Shown: positions 10,796-24,920, counted from the first letter of the stretch. The stretch is 55,834 bases of DNA from Pseudoalteromonas sp. (GCF_018402495.1 NZ_JAGYIU010000008.1:1-55834), one strand, 5' to 3'. Numbers and translations: made by a program. The notes: generated by a model not told the origin, from the letters alone.

Positions 10796-12083
10796 TGTAA
10801 GCAATGTCAGAGCGCTAGCCGCTGAAACTTTATATAACGTGGTTGATAAAGGCGCATCGCTTAATCAAGAACTTCCTTTCGCTAGCCAAGGCTTATCACC
10901 TAAAGATAAAGCCTTACTGCAGCAAATTTGCTATGGAGTATTGCGTTACTTACCTAGCCTAGAAAATTATTGCCAGCATTTAGTAGAACAACCGCTTAAA
11001 GGCAAACGCCGTATTTTCCAGTTTTTGTTATATGTGGGCATTTACCAACTACAACACATGCGTGTACCGGCACATGCAGCAATTAGCGAAACCGTTAATG
11101 CGTTACAACAATTACGCGCTCTTGGCTTAAAAGGGCTTATTAACGCCATTTTACGAAGCTTTCAGCGCCAACAAGCTGAGCTTGAAGAAAAAGCCAAACA
11201 GATTCCTGTGTGTTTATACAACCATCCAAACTGGTTTATAAAGCAAGTAAAAGAAGCCTACCCAGATAGCTGGGAAGACATTCTAGAAGCTAATCAGCAA
11301 CAAGCGCCAATGTGGCTTCGAGTGAATCAATCGCAGTTTAGCACCCAAGAATATAGCGAAATGCTCACCGCTAACGATATTGAACATACTCTAAACCCAG
11401 ACTTTATTGATGGCATTAAACTAAGCAAACCACGCGATGTGTTTTCACTTCCTGAGTTTGATACCGGAGCCTGTTCAGTGCAAGATGCAGCAGCGCAGCT
11501 TGCTGCACGCTACCTAGACCCACAAAATGGTGATGCAATACTCGATGCCTGTGCAGCGCCTGGTGGTAAAACCTGCCATATTTTAGAGCTTGCCGATGCT
11601 GATGTACTTGCTCTAGATAGCGATGCCACACGCCTAGAACGTGTTAAACAAAACCTAGAACGCATTGGTTTAGGCGCCGACTTACAATGTGGTGATGCAT
11701 CGCAACCTCACACTTGGTGGGATGAAGAACAGTTTGATCGTATTTTGTTAGATGTACCCTGCTCTGCAACCGGCGTAATTCGCCGTCATCCGGATATTAA
11801 ATGGCTGCGTCGTGCATCTGACATTAACGACTTATCGACCCTCCAAGGCGATATACTCGACAGCATTTGGCCGCTATTAAAGCCAGGCGGTACATTAGTT
11901 TATGCAACCTGTTCGGTACTTCCGCAAGAAAACCAACAGCAAGTTGCTAAATTTTTAGCTAATAACGACGATGTAGAGCATGTTCCTTTGCATAGTGAAG
12001 ACACCAACACTTCGCCCGGCTTGCAGTTATTACCCGGTGAAAGCGATGGTTTTTACTACGCTAAACTCGTTAAAAAAACCTAG
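10788..12083 (+). CDS. rsmB: 16S rRNA (cytosine-967-C5) methyltransferase RsmB
   Basis: A 431-residue RsmB/Sun protein that methylates C967 of 16S rRNA. It has an N-terminal NusB-like RNA-binding domain (about 1-140) and a C-terminal SAM methyltransferase domain with [12 protein letters not shown] (SAM loop), [15 protein letters not shown] and [11 protein letters not shown]. The PCS and TCS cysteines are the catalytic pair of m5C methyltransferases. It overlaps fmt by 8 bp. A 12-bp inverted repeat lies just beyond its stop. Confidence 0.96.
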   Translation: MSNVSNVRALAAETLYNVVDKGASLNQELPFASQGLSPKDKALLQQICYGVLRYLPSLENYCQHLVEQPLKGKRRIFQFLLYVGIYQLQHMRVPAHAAISETVNALQQLRALGLKGLINAILRSFQRQQAELEEKAKQIPVCLYNHPNWFIKQVKEAYPDSWEDILEANQQQAPMWLRVNQSQFSTQEYSEMLTANDIEHTLNPDFIDGIKLSKPRDVFSLPEFDTGACSVQDAAAQLAARYLDPQNGDAILDACAAPGGKTCHILELADADVLALDSDATRLERVKQNLERIGLGADLQCGDASQPHTWWDEEQFDRILLDVPCSATGVIRRHPDIKWLRRASDINDLSTLQGDILDSIWPLLKPGGTLVYATCSVLPQENQQQVAKFLANNDDVEHVPLHSEDTNTSPGLQLLPGESDGFYYAKLVKKT

Positions 12084-12097
12084 TATTGCAACGCAGC

Positions 12098-12133
12098 AGG
12101 TTTAGCTACTTCGCCCTTGAGGTAGCTAAACCT
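12098..12133. repeat. 12-bp perfect inverted repeat between rsmB and trkA
   Basis: AGGTTTAGCTAC (12098-12109) and its exact complement (12122-12133) enclose a 12-base loop. There is no T-run on either side, so a simple intrinsic terminator is unlikely. It sits 14 bp after the rsmB stop and 25 bp before the trkA start. It could be an mRNA hairpin separating expression of the two genes, or an operator. Confidence 0.55.
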
Positions 12134-12158
12134 CTAATGTAATTAATACGGATACATA

Positions 12159-13535
12159 ATGAAAATAATCATACTCGGTGCTGGGCAAGTTGGCGGCACA
12201 CTCGCAGAAAACCTCGTGGGTGAACAAAACGAAATAACCGTTGTTGATATCGACGGTCACCGCTTACGCGAACTCCAAGATAAATACGATTTACAAGGTG
12301 TTGCCGGCCATGGTGCGCACCCCGACGTATTAAGCCGCGCAGGGGCTGAAGATGCCGATATGATTATCGCTGTAACCAGCTCAGATGAAGTTAACATGGT
12401 GGCATGCCAAGTTGCCTATAGTATTTTTAATACACCGACCAAAATAGCCCGCATTCGCTCTGAACAGTATTTAAAACACCGCGAAAAACTATTTCATAAT
12501 AATGATTTACCTGTCGACCACTACATTGCTCCTGAAGCATTGGTCACTAATTATATTAGACGCTTAATAGACTATCCTGGCGCATTACAGGTATTGCAAT
12601 TTGCTGATGGCATGCTCTCTTTAGTGGCTGTAAAAGCCTATTATGGCGGTTTATTGGTAGGCTACGCCCTTTCTACACTTAAGCAACATATTCCCAATGT
12701 AGAAACACGCGTAGCCGCTATTTATCGCCAAGGTAAGGCAATAAAACCGCTAGGTACCACAGTAATAGAAGCCGATGATGAAGTTTTTTTTATTGCCGCA
12801 ACTAAACACATTCGTGCGGTAATGAACGAACTACAAAAATTGGAACGCTCGTATAAAAAAATCATGATTGCCGGTGGGGGTAATATTGGGGCCGGCCTTG
12901 CCCGTTCACTTGAGAGAAACCACAGCGTTAAGCTACTAGAACGAAGCAAAGAGCGTGCTGAGCAGCTATCAGAGATGCTCAATAACACCGTGGTGTTTTG
13001 TGGCGACGCGTCAGACCAAGAGCTTCTGTCAGAAGAACACATAGAACAGGTTGATGTGTTTATTGCCGTTACCAACGACGATGAAGTAAATATTATGTCG
13101 GCCATGCTCGCAAAACGCATGGGGGCACAAAAAACCATGGTGTTAATTCAACGAGGTGCTTACGTTGATTTAGTACAGGGCGGCGAAATTGACATTGCTA
13201 TTTCACCACAACAAGCGACTATTTCTGCGTTACTTACTCATGTGCGCCGAGGTGATATTGTAAATGTGTACTCACTGCGTAAAGGTGCCGCAGAAGCCAT
13301 AGAAGCGGTGGCTCACGGTGATGAAAACACCTCTAAAGTGGTAGGTCGTGCTATTGCTGATATTAAATTACCAGCTGGCACCACAATAGGTGCGATTGTG
13401 CGTAACGACGACGTGCTGATTGCCCATGATGACACCATTATTATGTCCGGAGATCATGTAATTATGTTCTTAATAGATAAGAAGCACATTAACGTGGTTG
13501 AAAAGTTATTCCAAGTGAGCGCAATTTTTCTTTAA
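12159..13535 (+). CDS. trkA: Trk potassium uptake regulatory subunit TrkA
   Basis: A 458-residue peripheral membrane protein that gates the TrkH K+ channel. It consists of two RCK repeats, each with a nucleotide-binding Rossmann TrkA-N half and a TrkA-C half. The glycine loops are ILGAGQVGG near residue 4 and [10 protein letters not shown] near residue 236. Length equals E. coli TrkA (458). Its membrane partner trkH lies about 2 kb away on the other strand. A bidirectional terminator follows. Confidence 0.97.
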   Translation: MKIIILGAGQVGGTLAENLVGEQNEITVVDIDGHRLRELQDKYDLQGVAGHGAHPDVLSRAGAEDADMIIAVTSSDEVNMVACQVAYSIFNTPTKIARIRSEQYLKHREKLFHNNDLPVDHYIAPEALVTNYIRRLIDYPGALQVLQFADGMLSLVAVKAYYGGLLVGYALSTLKQHIPNVETRVAAIYRQGKAIKPLGTTVIEADDEVFFIAATKHIRAVMNELQKLERSYKKIMIAGGGNIGAGLARSLERNHSVKLLERSKERAEQLSEMLNNTVVFCGDASDQELLSEEHIEQVDVFIAVTNDDEVNIMSAMLAKRMGAQKTMVLIQRGAYVDLVQGGEIDIAISPQQATISALLTHVRRGDIVNVYSLRKGAAEAIEAVAHGDENTSKVVGRAIADIKLPAGTTIGAIVRNDDVLIAHDDTIIMSGDHVIMFLIDKKHINVVEKLFQVSAIFL

Positions 13536-13565
13536 CTATACGGCTTAAGTTAAGTAATCACCAAC

Positions 13566-13596
13566 AAAAAAGCCGCTGACTATTAAGCGGCTTTAG
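13566..13596. terminator. bidirectional terminator after trkA
   Basis: AAAGCCGCT (13569-13577) pairs with AGCGGCTTT (13586-13594) around an 8-base loop. The run of A before the stem gives a T-run on the minus strand, so it can serve trkA and the convergent EF-hand gene. Confidence 0.75.
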
Positions 13597-13617
13597 TGGA
13601 GTATGATGGGTTAATAC

Positions 13618-13833
13618 TTATTTTACTCTTGTAAACTCTTCTTTAGAAAGTTCACCATTTCCGTCGGTATCTAAATCATCAAAAATGTTCATTAGTTGTT
13701 TATTAGCGGCTGCTTCCTGCTTGCTAATTACACCATCGCCATTACTGTCAAAAGAGGCAAATTCTACTGCTGCATAAGCCGCTGATGATGACGCTAATAC
13801 TAAAATCGCAAGTGTTGTGTTTAATGCTTTCAT
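13618..13833 (-). CDS. small exported EF-hand protein 1
   Basis: A 71-residue protein with a signal peptide (cleavage probably after AYA, residue 21) followed by two canonical 12-residue EF-hand calcium loops: residues 29-40 (DSNGDGVISKQE) and 55-66 (DTDGNGELSKEE). All oxygen-donating positions (1, 3, 5, 12) are Asp, Asn or Glu. The mature part is only about 50 residues, a single EF-hand pair. It is the promoter-distal member of three tandem paralogues. Calcium binding is strongly suggested; its biological role is unknown. Confidence 0.8.
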   Translation of the reverse strand: MKALNTTLAILVLASSSAAYAAVEFASFDSNGDGVISKQEAAANKQLMNIFDDLDTDGNGELSKEEFTRVK

Positions 13834-13896
13834 AATAAATCTCTATTAAGAGGGAAATCCTTTTCTGAAATCCCTGTATAGTGCAAAAATCAGAAA

Positions 13897-14109
13897 TTAA
13901 AAGTTTGCAAACTCAGCTTTAGAAAGCTCGCCATTACCGTCGGTATCAAGCTCAGTAAATGCGGCTATTAAATCAGCGTTTACAGCGGCTTCGCTTTGGC
14001 TAATAGCGCCGTTACCATCAGTATCAAGCGTGTCAAAGTCGCTTGCTGCAAAAACAGCTGATGAAGAGACAAGAGCAATAAGTGCAAATGTTTTGTGTAA
14101 TGTTTTCAT
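13897..14109 (-). CDS. small exported EF-hand protein 2
   Basis: A 70-residue paralogue of its two neighbours: signal peptide to about residue 21 (SSSAVFA), then EF-hand loops at 29-40 (DTDGNGAISQSE) and 55-66 (DTDGNGELSKAE), at exactly the same positions as in the other two copies. It ends with FANF rather than a basic Lys tail. The 63 and 139 bp spacers on either side are AT-rich and could hold separate promoters. Function unknown beyond probable calcium binding in the periplasm. Confidence 0.8.
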   Translation of the reverse strand: MKTLHKTFALIALVSSSAVFAASDFDTLDTDGNGAISQSEAAVNADLIAAFTELDTDGNGELSKAEFANF

Positions 14110-14248
14110 AATTTAATCCTTCAAAATTTAATGCTATGGTCTATCAAAAAATCAATTAAATACAAGTTCTAACTTTCCTTGTTGTTCTTTTTCGTAAGCT
14201 CCCTTGCCTACTTAGGTTGTCGTTTGCAACTCAGAATGTAGCAAACCG

Positions 14249-14464
14249 TTATTTATACTTAGAAAATTCTTCTTTTGATAACTCACCATTTTGGTCAGTA
14301 TCAAGCTCTGAGAACATACTCATTAATTTTGCATCAGCAGCGGCCTCGCTTTGGCTAATAACGCCGTCGCCGTCAACGTCTAGCGTGTCAAAGTCGCTTG
14401 CTGCAAATGCCGCTGATGAAGAGGCAAGAGCAATAAGTGCTAAAGTTTTATTAATGCTTTTCAT
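14249..14464 (-). CDS. small exported EF-hand protein 3
   Basis: A 71-residue paralogue. Signal peptide to about residue 21 (SSSAAFA), then EF-hand loops at 29-40 (DVDGDGVISQSE) and 55-66 (DTDQNGELSKEE). ATG at 14464 is chosen over a TTG two codons upstream because it aligns exactly with the other two copies (MKxxxKTxAL). It is the first copy in the transcription direction. The near-identical signal peptides and loop spacing indicate local tandem duplication. Confidence 0.8.
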   Translation of the reverse strand: MKSINKTLALIALASSSAAFAASDFDTLDVDGDGVISQSEAAADAKLMSMFSELDTDQNGELSKEEFSKYK

Positions 14465-14471
14465 AATCAAT

Positions 14472-14986
14472 CTTCCTTCAAAGTTTATGTTTTATGTGAT
14501 TAAGTGTTTTACTTTAAATCACGCTTCGTTCTATACAGCCTGACTATTACAACTTCGATGCCAATAATATAAAAACCATAATTTTCAATAAATTAACCAG
14601 CACCTAGCTGAAAATGGCGCTATTTAACTCGTTATTTTGTTGCTTTTTAGCAACAGCAGATGAGGCAATAAAATTAAAACAATAAAAATCAAAGGGTTGA
14701 ATTTAAGGAAAACACCACACAGTCGGTGAGTAACCGCTAAAAAAGAGGATTAAATAAACAAAAAAGAGGAGGAATTGAGTTTAATTTTGTTATAAACAAA
14801 AAAATTAGAATAAAAAAACAGCTTTAACTAATTGTTTTTAATAAATTTATAAAATAAATTTGAAATGACTTTTAAAAATAACAACAACACATGGCTATTT
14901 GTTGCAAAAGAGCGAAAATGTTAGAGCTTGTTGATATTTTAGAATTGTAAAATGTTCAACGTCGAAAGATAACAGGCCTAGACAAT
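14472..14986. other. 515-bp AT-rich non-coding stretch
   Basis: No convincing gene. It must contain the promoter of the EF-hand gene cluster at its left side. A small hairpin (TGTTGC 14638-14643, GCAACA 14650-14655) and an imperfect inverted repeat (14930-14960) are visible, neither with a clear T-run. The middle, 14740-14880, is very A-rich. Confidence 0.5.
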
Positions 14987-15640
14987 TTAAACTTCAAGCG
15001 CGCTAGGATCAATAAAGTGATCACCCATCAGGGTTTTCATTTGCTCTTCACTGGCAAATAATCGAATTCCACAATATATGCCCTTAGCATGTTTTTTCAC
15101 ACTGCATATTTGCCCTTCATATTCTGTCTCACTATCAAATATAACGTTGCAACGCGCATCTTTAATATCGTTTATTGTTAATGTTGTTTTGATATCAAAC
15201 ATTACACCGGTTAATGATATATCTTTTATGATTCCTTCTAAAAAAGGTTTTTGATCAGTTAATTTTAACTTTGCAGGAAACAGTGTAGGTATACGTGCTT
15301 GCGAACGAAGTTCAAATAATTGCACTTGTGTTGGAAATCGAATAAATAAAAGCCGTGCCGGATGTGATGATACCGACATGATTTGCTGACGAAACGCAAT
15401 AACATGGCCTTCACTACCCTCAATCAATGCTCTTACCACTACCATAATACCATCATATAAATAATCACTTGCCATGGGGAGCCGTTTAGCGTTTGGATAA
15501 TTTAAAATAATAAACTTATTTTCTAATAAGCCAATAAACTCCGTTTTTATTCGTCGACTGCTAGTAGGCGTAAGTATTTCCAGTTCAACCATGCCACCTG
15601 TGGTTATTTGATGTAACTTTTCCAAATTGGTTGTAGCCAT
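14987..15640 (-). CDS. PilZ-domain c-di-GMP-binding protein (YcgR-like)
   Basis: A 217-residue cytoplasmic protein with an N-terminal beta-rich YcgR-N-like region (about 1-105) and a C-terminal PilZ domain (about 108-205). Both parts of the c-di-GMP signature are intact: RSQAR at 112-116 (RxxxR) and DISLTG at 140-145 (DxSxxG). It starts 20 bp after the trkH stop codon on the same strand, so it is probably co-transcribed with the K+ transporter. YcgR-type proteins act as flagellar brakes in enterobacteria; the target here is unknown and the trkH linkage raises another possibility. Confidence 0.85.
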   Translation of the reverse strand: MATTNLEKLHQITTGGMVELEILTPTSSRRIKTEFIGLLENKFIILNYPNAKRLPMASDYLYDGIMVVVRALIEGSEGHVIAFRQQIMSVSSHPARLLFIRFPTQVQLFELRSQARIPTLFPAKLKLTDQKPFLEGIIKDISLTGVMFDIKTTLTINDIKDARCNVIFDSETEYEGQICSVKKHAKGIYCGIRLFASEEQMKTLMGDHFIDPSALEV

Positions 15641-15660
15641 AATTCCTTCTTACTTTTTGT

Positions 15661-17112
15661 TTACCCTCGCCAAAATGTTGGGGTAAATAGAACTAATAAA
15701 GTAAATATTTCTAATCGACCAAATACCATGGCCACCGTTAATATCCATTTTGCTGCATCACTAATAGCACCATAATGAGAGGCAACATCGCCTAAGCCTG
15801 GGCCAAGGTTATTTAAACACGCTGCCGTTGCTGAGAATGCGGTTATATTGTCTAATCCGGTGCCCATTAACGCTACCATAATAATAATAAAGACTAATGC
15901 ATAAGCAGAGAAAAATCCCCACACAGCCTCAACCACTTTATCCGGCAGCGCCTTACGACCAAGTTTAATAGAGTAAATAGCTCGAGGGTGAACTAAGCGG
16001 TTTAACTCTCGCACCCCTTGTAAATAAAGCAAAAATACGCGCACTACTTTCATACCACCAGCGGTAGAGCCCGCACAGCCGCCTATAAAACTTGAAAATA
16101 TTAGCAATATTGGCAAAAACAGTGGCCATGCAGAAAAGTTATCAGTGGCAAATCCTGCTGTTGTACTTATAGATACCGCTTGAAACAATGCCTGATCGAG
16201 GGTTTCATCGCCATTGGCATACACATCATGTGATGAAAGCACCGTGAAACAAATCACCACCAACGCGAGCTGAATACATAGAAACACTTTGAATTCAGGG
16301 TCACGAATGTAGACACTAATATTACGACTCGCTACAGCAGCATAATGCAAAGAAAAGTTAATAGCCGCGATAATTAAAAAGAATACACAAATAAAGTTAA
16401 TTACTGGGCTATCAAAATGCCCCATAGAAGCGTCATAAGTAGAAAAACCACCGATAGCGACCGTAGAAAAAGCATGACAAATTGCATCAAACCAATTCAT
16501 ACCTGCGCTCCAATACGCCAAGGTACACGCAAAGGTAATAGACACGTAAATATACCAAAGATGCTTAGCAGTATCGGCTATACGCGGGGTCATTTTAGAG
16601 TCTTTTACCGGCCCTGGAATTTCAGCTCGATACAACTGCATACCACCTACACCAAGCATAGGCAGAATTGCTACAGCCAACACAATGATCCCCATACCAC
16701 CAAACCACTGTAATTGTTGGCGATAAAACAACACTGATTTAGGCAAATATTCAATGCCAGTTAGTACGGTTGCGCCTGTCGTGGTTAAACCAGAAAAAGC
16801 CTCAAAAACGGAATCGGCTAAAGACAGATCAGGATCTTGTAAAAATATAAACGGCAGCGTTGCAAACCCGCCTAGTACTAACCAAAATAAAACCACAATT
16901 AAAAACCCTTCCCGAGCTTTTAAATCCCCATGTTCATGCCTATTTGGGTAATAAGCCATTAAGCCAATAACAACACTGAATATAAAGGCTAAAACAAACG
17001 GCACCCCGCCACCATCTTTATAAATTAAAGACACGAGTGCTGGTGGCACCATTGTAATACTAAACAGTGCGACCAGTTGGCCAAGAATTTTTATGATGGT
17101 ACGAAATTGCAT
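15661..17112 (-). CDS. trkH: Trk potassium uptake channel subunit TrkH
   Basis: A 483-residue integral membrane K+ transporter subunit with the fourfold membrane-pore-membrane architecture. The four selectivity-filter segments are recognisable: SGLTTTGATVLTG (about 105), STVAIGGFSTYD (about 217), STTAGFATDNFS (about 315) and NNLGPGLGDV (about 437). Length matches E. coli TrkH (483). Its partner TrkA is encoded 2 kb away on the opposite strand. It is followed at 20 bp by the PilZ gene, and yigZ lies 95 bp upstream. Confidence 0.95.
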   Translation of the reverse strand: MQFRTIIKILGQLVALFSITMVPPALVSLIYKDGGGVPFVLAFIFSVVIGLMAYYPNRHEHGDLKAREGFLIVVLFWLVLGGFATLPFIFLQDPDLSLADSVFEAFSGLTTTGATVLTGIEYLPKSVLFYRQQLQWFGGMGIIVLAVAILPMLGVGGMQLYRAEIPGPVKDSKMTPRIADTAKHLWYIYVSITFACTLAYWSAGMNWFDAICHAFSTVAIGGFSTYDASMGHFDSPVINFICVFFLIIAAINFSLHYAAVASRNISVYIRDPEFKVFLCIQLALVVICFTVLSSHDVYANGDETLDQALFQAVSISTTAGFATDNFSAWPLFLPILLIFSSFIGGCAGSTAGGMKVVRVFLLYLQGVRELNRLVHPRAIYSIKLGRKALPDKVVEAVWGFFSAYALVFIIIMVALMGTGLDNITAFSATAACLNNLGPGLGDVASHYGAISDAAKWILTVAMVFGRLEIFTLLVLFTPTFWRG

Positions 17113-17207
17113 TGAGCGTATCGCTTTTTTATTAGTAAATTAAAATAACTACTGTATAACTCGAAAAATTTAATCTTTACCCATTAATCAGGATGGATGT
17201 AAGATTA

Positions 17208-17822
17208 TTACTCTTTGATTGTTAACTCAACTGCGCCGTGACTTAAATCAAAAATATCTTTAATTGCTTGCTGCGCTTGGCGACTATCAATAGTAATGAT
17301 CCATTCAATATTTACTGTAAACTGCTTTTTAATATTAAGCACCTGAAAGTTGGTTTTTAAATGCTGCTCTATCGCGCCTTGCATGCTGTATTCACTAATG
17401 CCCACCAACTCAATACTCGGCACTTTTACAACAGTTTGTAATTTAGCTAAGGCATTATTAAGTGAGCCACCATAGGCACGCACCAGCCCACCCGTACCGA
17501 GCTTTATACCTCCAAAGTAACGTGTTACCACAGCGGTCACTTCACCTAAGCCTGAGCCCACTAGCACATTGAGCATGGGTTTACCGGCGGTGCCATTGGG
17601 CTCCCCGTCATCAGAAAAACCATAAACATGGCTGCCACCTGGGTTACCTGCAACATGTGCCCAACAATTGTGGCGTGCATCACTGTATTTTTCTTCAATA
17701 TTTTTAATAAAGGCTTTCGCAGCATTTAGATCGGGCGTGTGACCTATATGAACGATAAAGGTACTTTTTTTAATTTCTTCTTGATGAAATACAGCTTCGG
17801 CTGGGTATTTATATTCAGACAT
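17208..17822 (-). CDS. yigZ: YigZ/IMPACT family protein
   Basis: A 204-residue member of UPF0029 (IMPACT). The family signature FSDDGEPNGTAGKP is at about 69-82, and the C-terminal DUF1949 ferredoxin-like domain covers about 138-200. The eukaryotic relative IMPACT acts in translation control; the bacterial function is not settled. The order pepQ-yigZ-trkH is the same as in E. coli. A terminator just upstream separates it from pepQ. Confidence 0.92.
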   Translation of the reverse strand: MSEYKYPAEAVFHQEEIKKSTFIVHIGHTPDLNAAKAFIKNIEEKYSDARHNCWAHVAGNPGGSHVYGFSDDGEPNGTAGKPMLNVLVGSGLGEVTAVVTRYFGGIKLGTGGLVRAYGGSLNNALAKLQTVVKVPSIELVGISEYSMQGAIEQHLKTNFQVLNIKKQFTVNIEWIITIDSRQAQQAIKDIFDLSHGAVELTIKE

Positions 17823-17842
17823 AACACTTACTTAGGCTTTAA

Positions 17843-17870
17843 TTAAAAAAATGGGGCCAAAAGGCCCCTT
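17843..17870 (-). terminator. terminator of pepQ
   Basis: On the minus strand GGGGCC-TTTT-GGCCCC followed by ATTTTTTT, a textbook intrinsic terminator located 50 bp after the pepQ stop and 20 bp before the yigZ start. Confidence 0.85.
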
Positions 17871-17919
17871 TGTATCCGTTTATTTTAGCGCGTATTGGCT
17901 AACTCGTCTTTATAAGGAT

Positions 17920-19278
<1,359 letters not shown>

Positions 19279-19302
19279 CTACCACTTATACACAAAGCGC
19301 TC

Positions 19303-19338
19303 AAAAAAGAGGGATACTTACTGTGTAAATATCCCTCT
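19303..19338 (-). terminator. terminator of slt
   Basis: On the minus strand AGAGGGATA (19330-19338) pairs with TATCCCTCT (19308-19316) across a 13-base loop and runs into TTTTTT. It follows the slt stop by 21 bp. Confidence 0.75.
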
Positions 19339-19359
19339 GTGGTTGTAGATTTATTTTTA

Positions 19360-21246
19360 CTATCCGCCCATCGTCATTTCTAATATGGGGGCTAGAAGGT
19401 TTCCCTCTCGACCAAGGCGAGTGTGATAAACCTGCCGATAAGCAAATACATTTTTAACATAATCTCGGGTTTCTCTATAAGGAATAAGTTCAACCCATAG
19501 CTCAGCCGGCATTGCTTCTTCTGGTATCCAGCGTTTAATACGATGGTACCCAGCGTTATAAGATGCTGTAGCTAACACCTCATTGCCGTGGTTTTTCTTT
19601 TTTAAATACTGTAAATAACGAGTTCCAAGACGAATGTTGGTTTTTGGTTGATACAAACGACGATTAGAAACCGTGCCTTTATTAATATACTTTGCCGTAC
19701 TCGGTAATAGCTGCATTAACCCGCGTGCATTTGCATGAGAGCGCGCATCAGGTGCAAATGAGCTTTCGCGACGTGCAATAGCAACACTCCAAGTTAGGTC
19801 TATTTTGCTTCGCTTGCTGTAACGCTCAAACATGTCTTGAAATGCAAAAGGGAAACGCAAATCCACATAATCCCATGCTTTTATTTTTGCTAGGGTGAAT
19901 ATCGTGCTATCAAACCAATCCAGCTCAGCTGCAAGTACCGCCGCAGCTAATTTTTCATCATCAGCTGAGGTATCAGTTAAATAATTCCACTCGCGTCGAG
20001 CAGCAGTAAAGCGCTCTAATTCATACAAGGCTTTGGCACGCTTAAAGCCCGGTGCATTACTCACTCTTGTTACTAAAGCTTGATTTACATTAACGGGCAA
20101 CTCATTTAAGTCAACCGGTATGCCCAAACGCGCAGCGGCTAAAAAACCGTAATAATCACGGTTAGCGGCCACTTTAGTCCAAATTGCCTTGGCTTTTTCA
20201 TGATCTGCGCGTTTGTCATAACTATAAGCAAGCCAATACTGTTGCCCTAAGCTAAGATTTTCTTTACCTGTAAAAAATGCCGCAATTCCCTCCCAATCTT
20301 GGGTTTTGAGTAGATTAGCTAACTGCCATTGCATTAATTTACGATCTTGGCGCTCTTTGGATACTTTATTTAAATAGAAGCTAGCTTGGCTATGGCCGCT
20401 CGACGCCAATGAAAGCGCAAAGGTATAATATACATCCGCTTTTTCATCATCTGAAAAATCAAACATCCCCTCAACTTTTTGCCACGCTTTTAATGCCAAC
20501 TCTTTATCACGCCAAATTAAACGCTTAATACCATAAAGCGCTATTTCACCCTCTTTCACTGTTTTGCGCTTATAACGATATAACCCCGCCGCTGCACTTG
20601 GATCGCGCCTAACTTTTAAATATAAATCAGCTAGGTAACGCTCATTTGCTGGCAACAATGTTTTTAAATAAGGCAATAGACGGTAAGAGCCCCCTTGCGC
20701 CGCTAACGTAACACGCTGCCACACAATATCGTCAGTTAAATACCCATTTTCACGCCAGCGCTTAAAAAGCCCATCACATTCACTAGGCTGCGATTCGCCC
20801 ACTGTCCATAAGTCGGTTACCTGATTGAATATCGCTTTTTTTGGCGCACCAAGGTCAAGCTGGTAAGTAAGATAGGTACAAGCAAGCTCACTGTTTGTGG
20901 TTTCACGATAACTTTGAATAAATGCCGCTTTTTTATTATTGCGTTTTAAATAACTTAACCATGCTTTACGTACTGGCCACTCTAATGGCGTATGTTCATA
21001 AATCGTGAGAAAGTTCTCTATCTCTGTTTGATGTTTTAAACTGGGGTAACGTTCCCAATATGCTTTTTCAACATACGGTTTAAGTGGGTGAGACAATGAG
21101 TTCACTGCTTCTTTAAAGCGTTGATAATTGCCATAACGCGCCTGTTTTTCAGCGTCTAAAAATGCATCAATATCAGTTTTCGCGTTGGCAGAGGAAAAAG
21201 AGAAAAAGAGAGTCGCTGCCGCTACGCTTAATAAGTATTTTTTCAT
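19360..21246 (-). CDS. slt: soluble lytic murein transglycosylase
   Basis: A 628-residue periplasmic lytic transglycosylase of the Slt70 type that cleaves the glycan of peptidoglycan to 1,6-anhydro-MurNAc. It has a signal peptide (about 1-22, ending SSANA), a long alpha-superhelical U domain of repeats (about 25-440) and a C-terminal SLT domain with IARRESSFAPDARSHANARG (catalytic Glu), GLMQLLPSTA and ATASYNAGYHR. The open frame continues to 21318, but ATG at 21246 starts the signal peptide (MKKYLLSVAAATLFF) and is preferred. Confidence 0.94.
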   Translation of the reverse strand: MKKYLLSVAAATLFFSFSSANAKTDIDAFLDAEKQARYGNYQRFKEAVNSLSHPLKPYVEKAYWERYPSLKHQTEIENFLTIYEHTPLEWPVRKAWLSYLKRNNKKAAFIQSYRETTNSELACTYLTYQLDLGAPKKAIFNQVTDLWTVGESQPSECDGLFKRWRENGYLTDDIVWQRVTLAAQGGSYRLLPYLKTLLPANERYLADLYLKVRRDPSAAAGLYRYKRKTVKEGEIALYGIKRLIWRDKELALKAWQKVEGMFDFSDDEKADVYYTFALSLASSGHSQASFYLNKVSKERQDRKLMQWQLANLLKTQDWEGIAAFFTGKENLSLGQQYWLAYSYDKRADHEKAKAIWTKVAANRDYYGFLAAARLGIPVDLNELPVNVNQALVTRVSNAPGFKRAKALYELERFTAARREWNYLTDTSADDEKLAAAVLAAELDWFDSTIFTLAKIKAWDYVDLRFPFAFQDMFERYSKRSKIDLTWSVAIARRESSFAPDARSHANARGLMQLLPSTAKYINKGTVSNRRLYQPKTNIRLGTRYLQYLKKKNHGNEVLATASYNAGYHRIKRWIPEEAMPAELWVELIPYRETRDYVKNVFAYRQVYHTRLGREGNLLAPILEMTMGG

Positions 21247-21492
21247 AATGTCCTTTAGGGCATAGTTACTTTTAACGCTGACAAAAGTGTGACGCAGAGT
21301 AAATAAAAAATAGTACATACACAGCAGTACTATTTATTCTGATAAAACCCTAACTATAAACACCAAGGCAGCGCAATAAAATGAATAAAGAAAACTTTCA
21401 ATCCCACCTTAGCACCAAACCAGCTATATTTTAACCAGACGTTTGTAACCAAGATAAATTTTTCGTTGCATTTTTAATTTAAAGCAAGCACA

Positions 21493-21521
21493 CTGGTCTG
21501 AATATGAACTCATCGTACCAG
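21493..21521. promoter_or_regulatory. two FadR-like half-sites upstream of fadBA
   Basis: CTGGTCTGA (21493-21501) and, in inverse orientation, CTGGTACGA (complement of 21513-21521) lie 30-58 bp before the fadB ATG. The second matches the CTGGTACGA core of the E. coli fadBA operator for the fatty-acid regulator FadR. The remainder of the 304-bp slt-fadB gap is AT-rich, with no other clear feature. Regulator identity is inferred. Confidence 0.5.
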
Positions 21522-21550
21522 TCTTAGTTCATCAACTAGGGAGAATAATA

Positions 21551-24884
<3,334 letters not shown>

Positions 24885-24920
24885 TTAGTGTTGAATATGT
24901 AGAACCAGCTTGGTGATTAA

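Noticed and set aside
14930..14960. Imperfect inverted repeat downstream of the PilZ gene as a terminator
   Set aside because: The stem has an asymmetric internal loop, is almost pure A/T and is not followed by a T-run on the minus strand.
16417..16713. 98-codon plus-strand reading frame inside trkH
   Set aside because: Antisense shadow of trkH; no family resemblance and no ribosome-binding site. Other reading frames overlapping recognised genes (for example 12722-13138, 30805-31224, 54550-54921) were dropped for the same reason.
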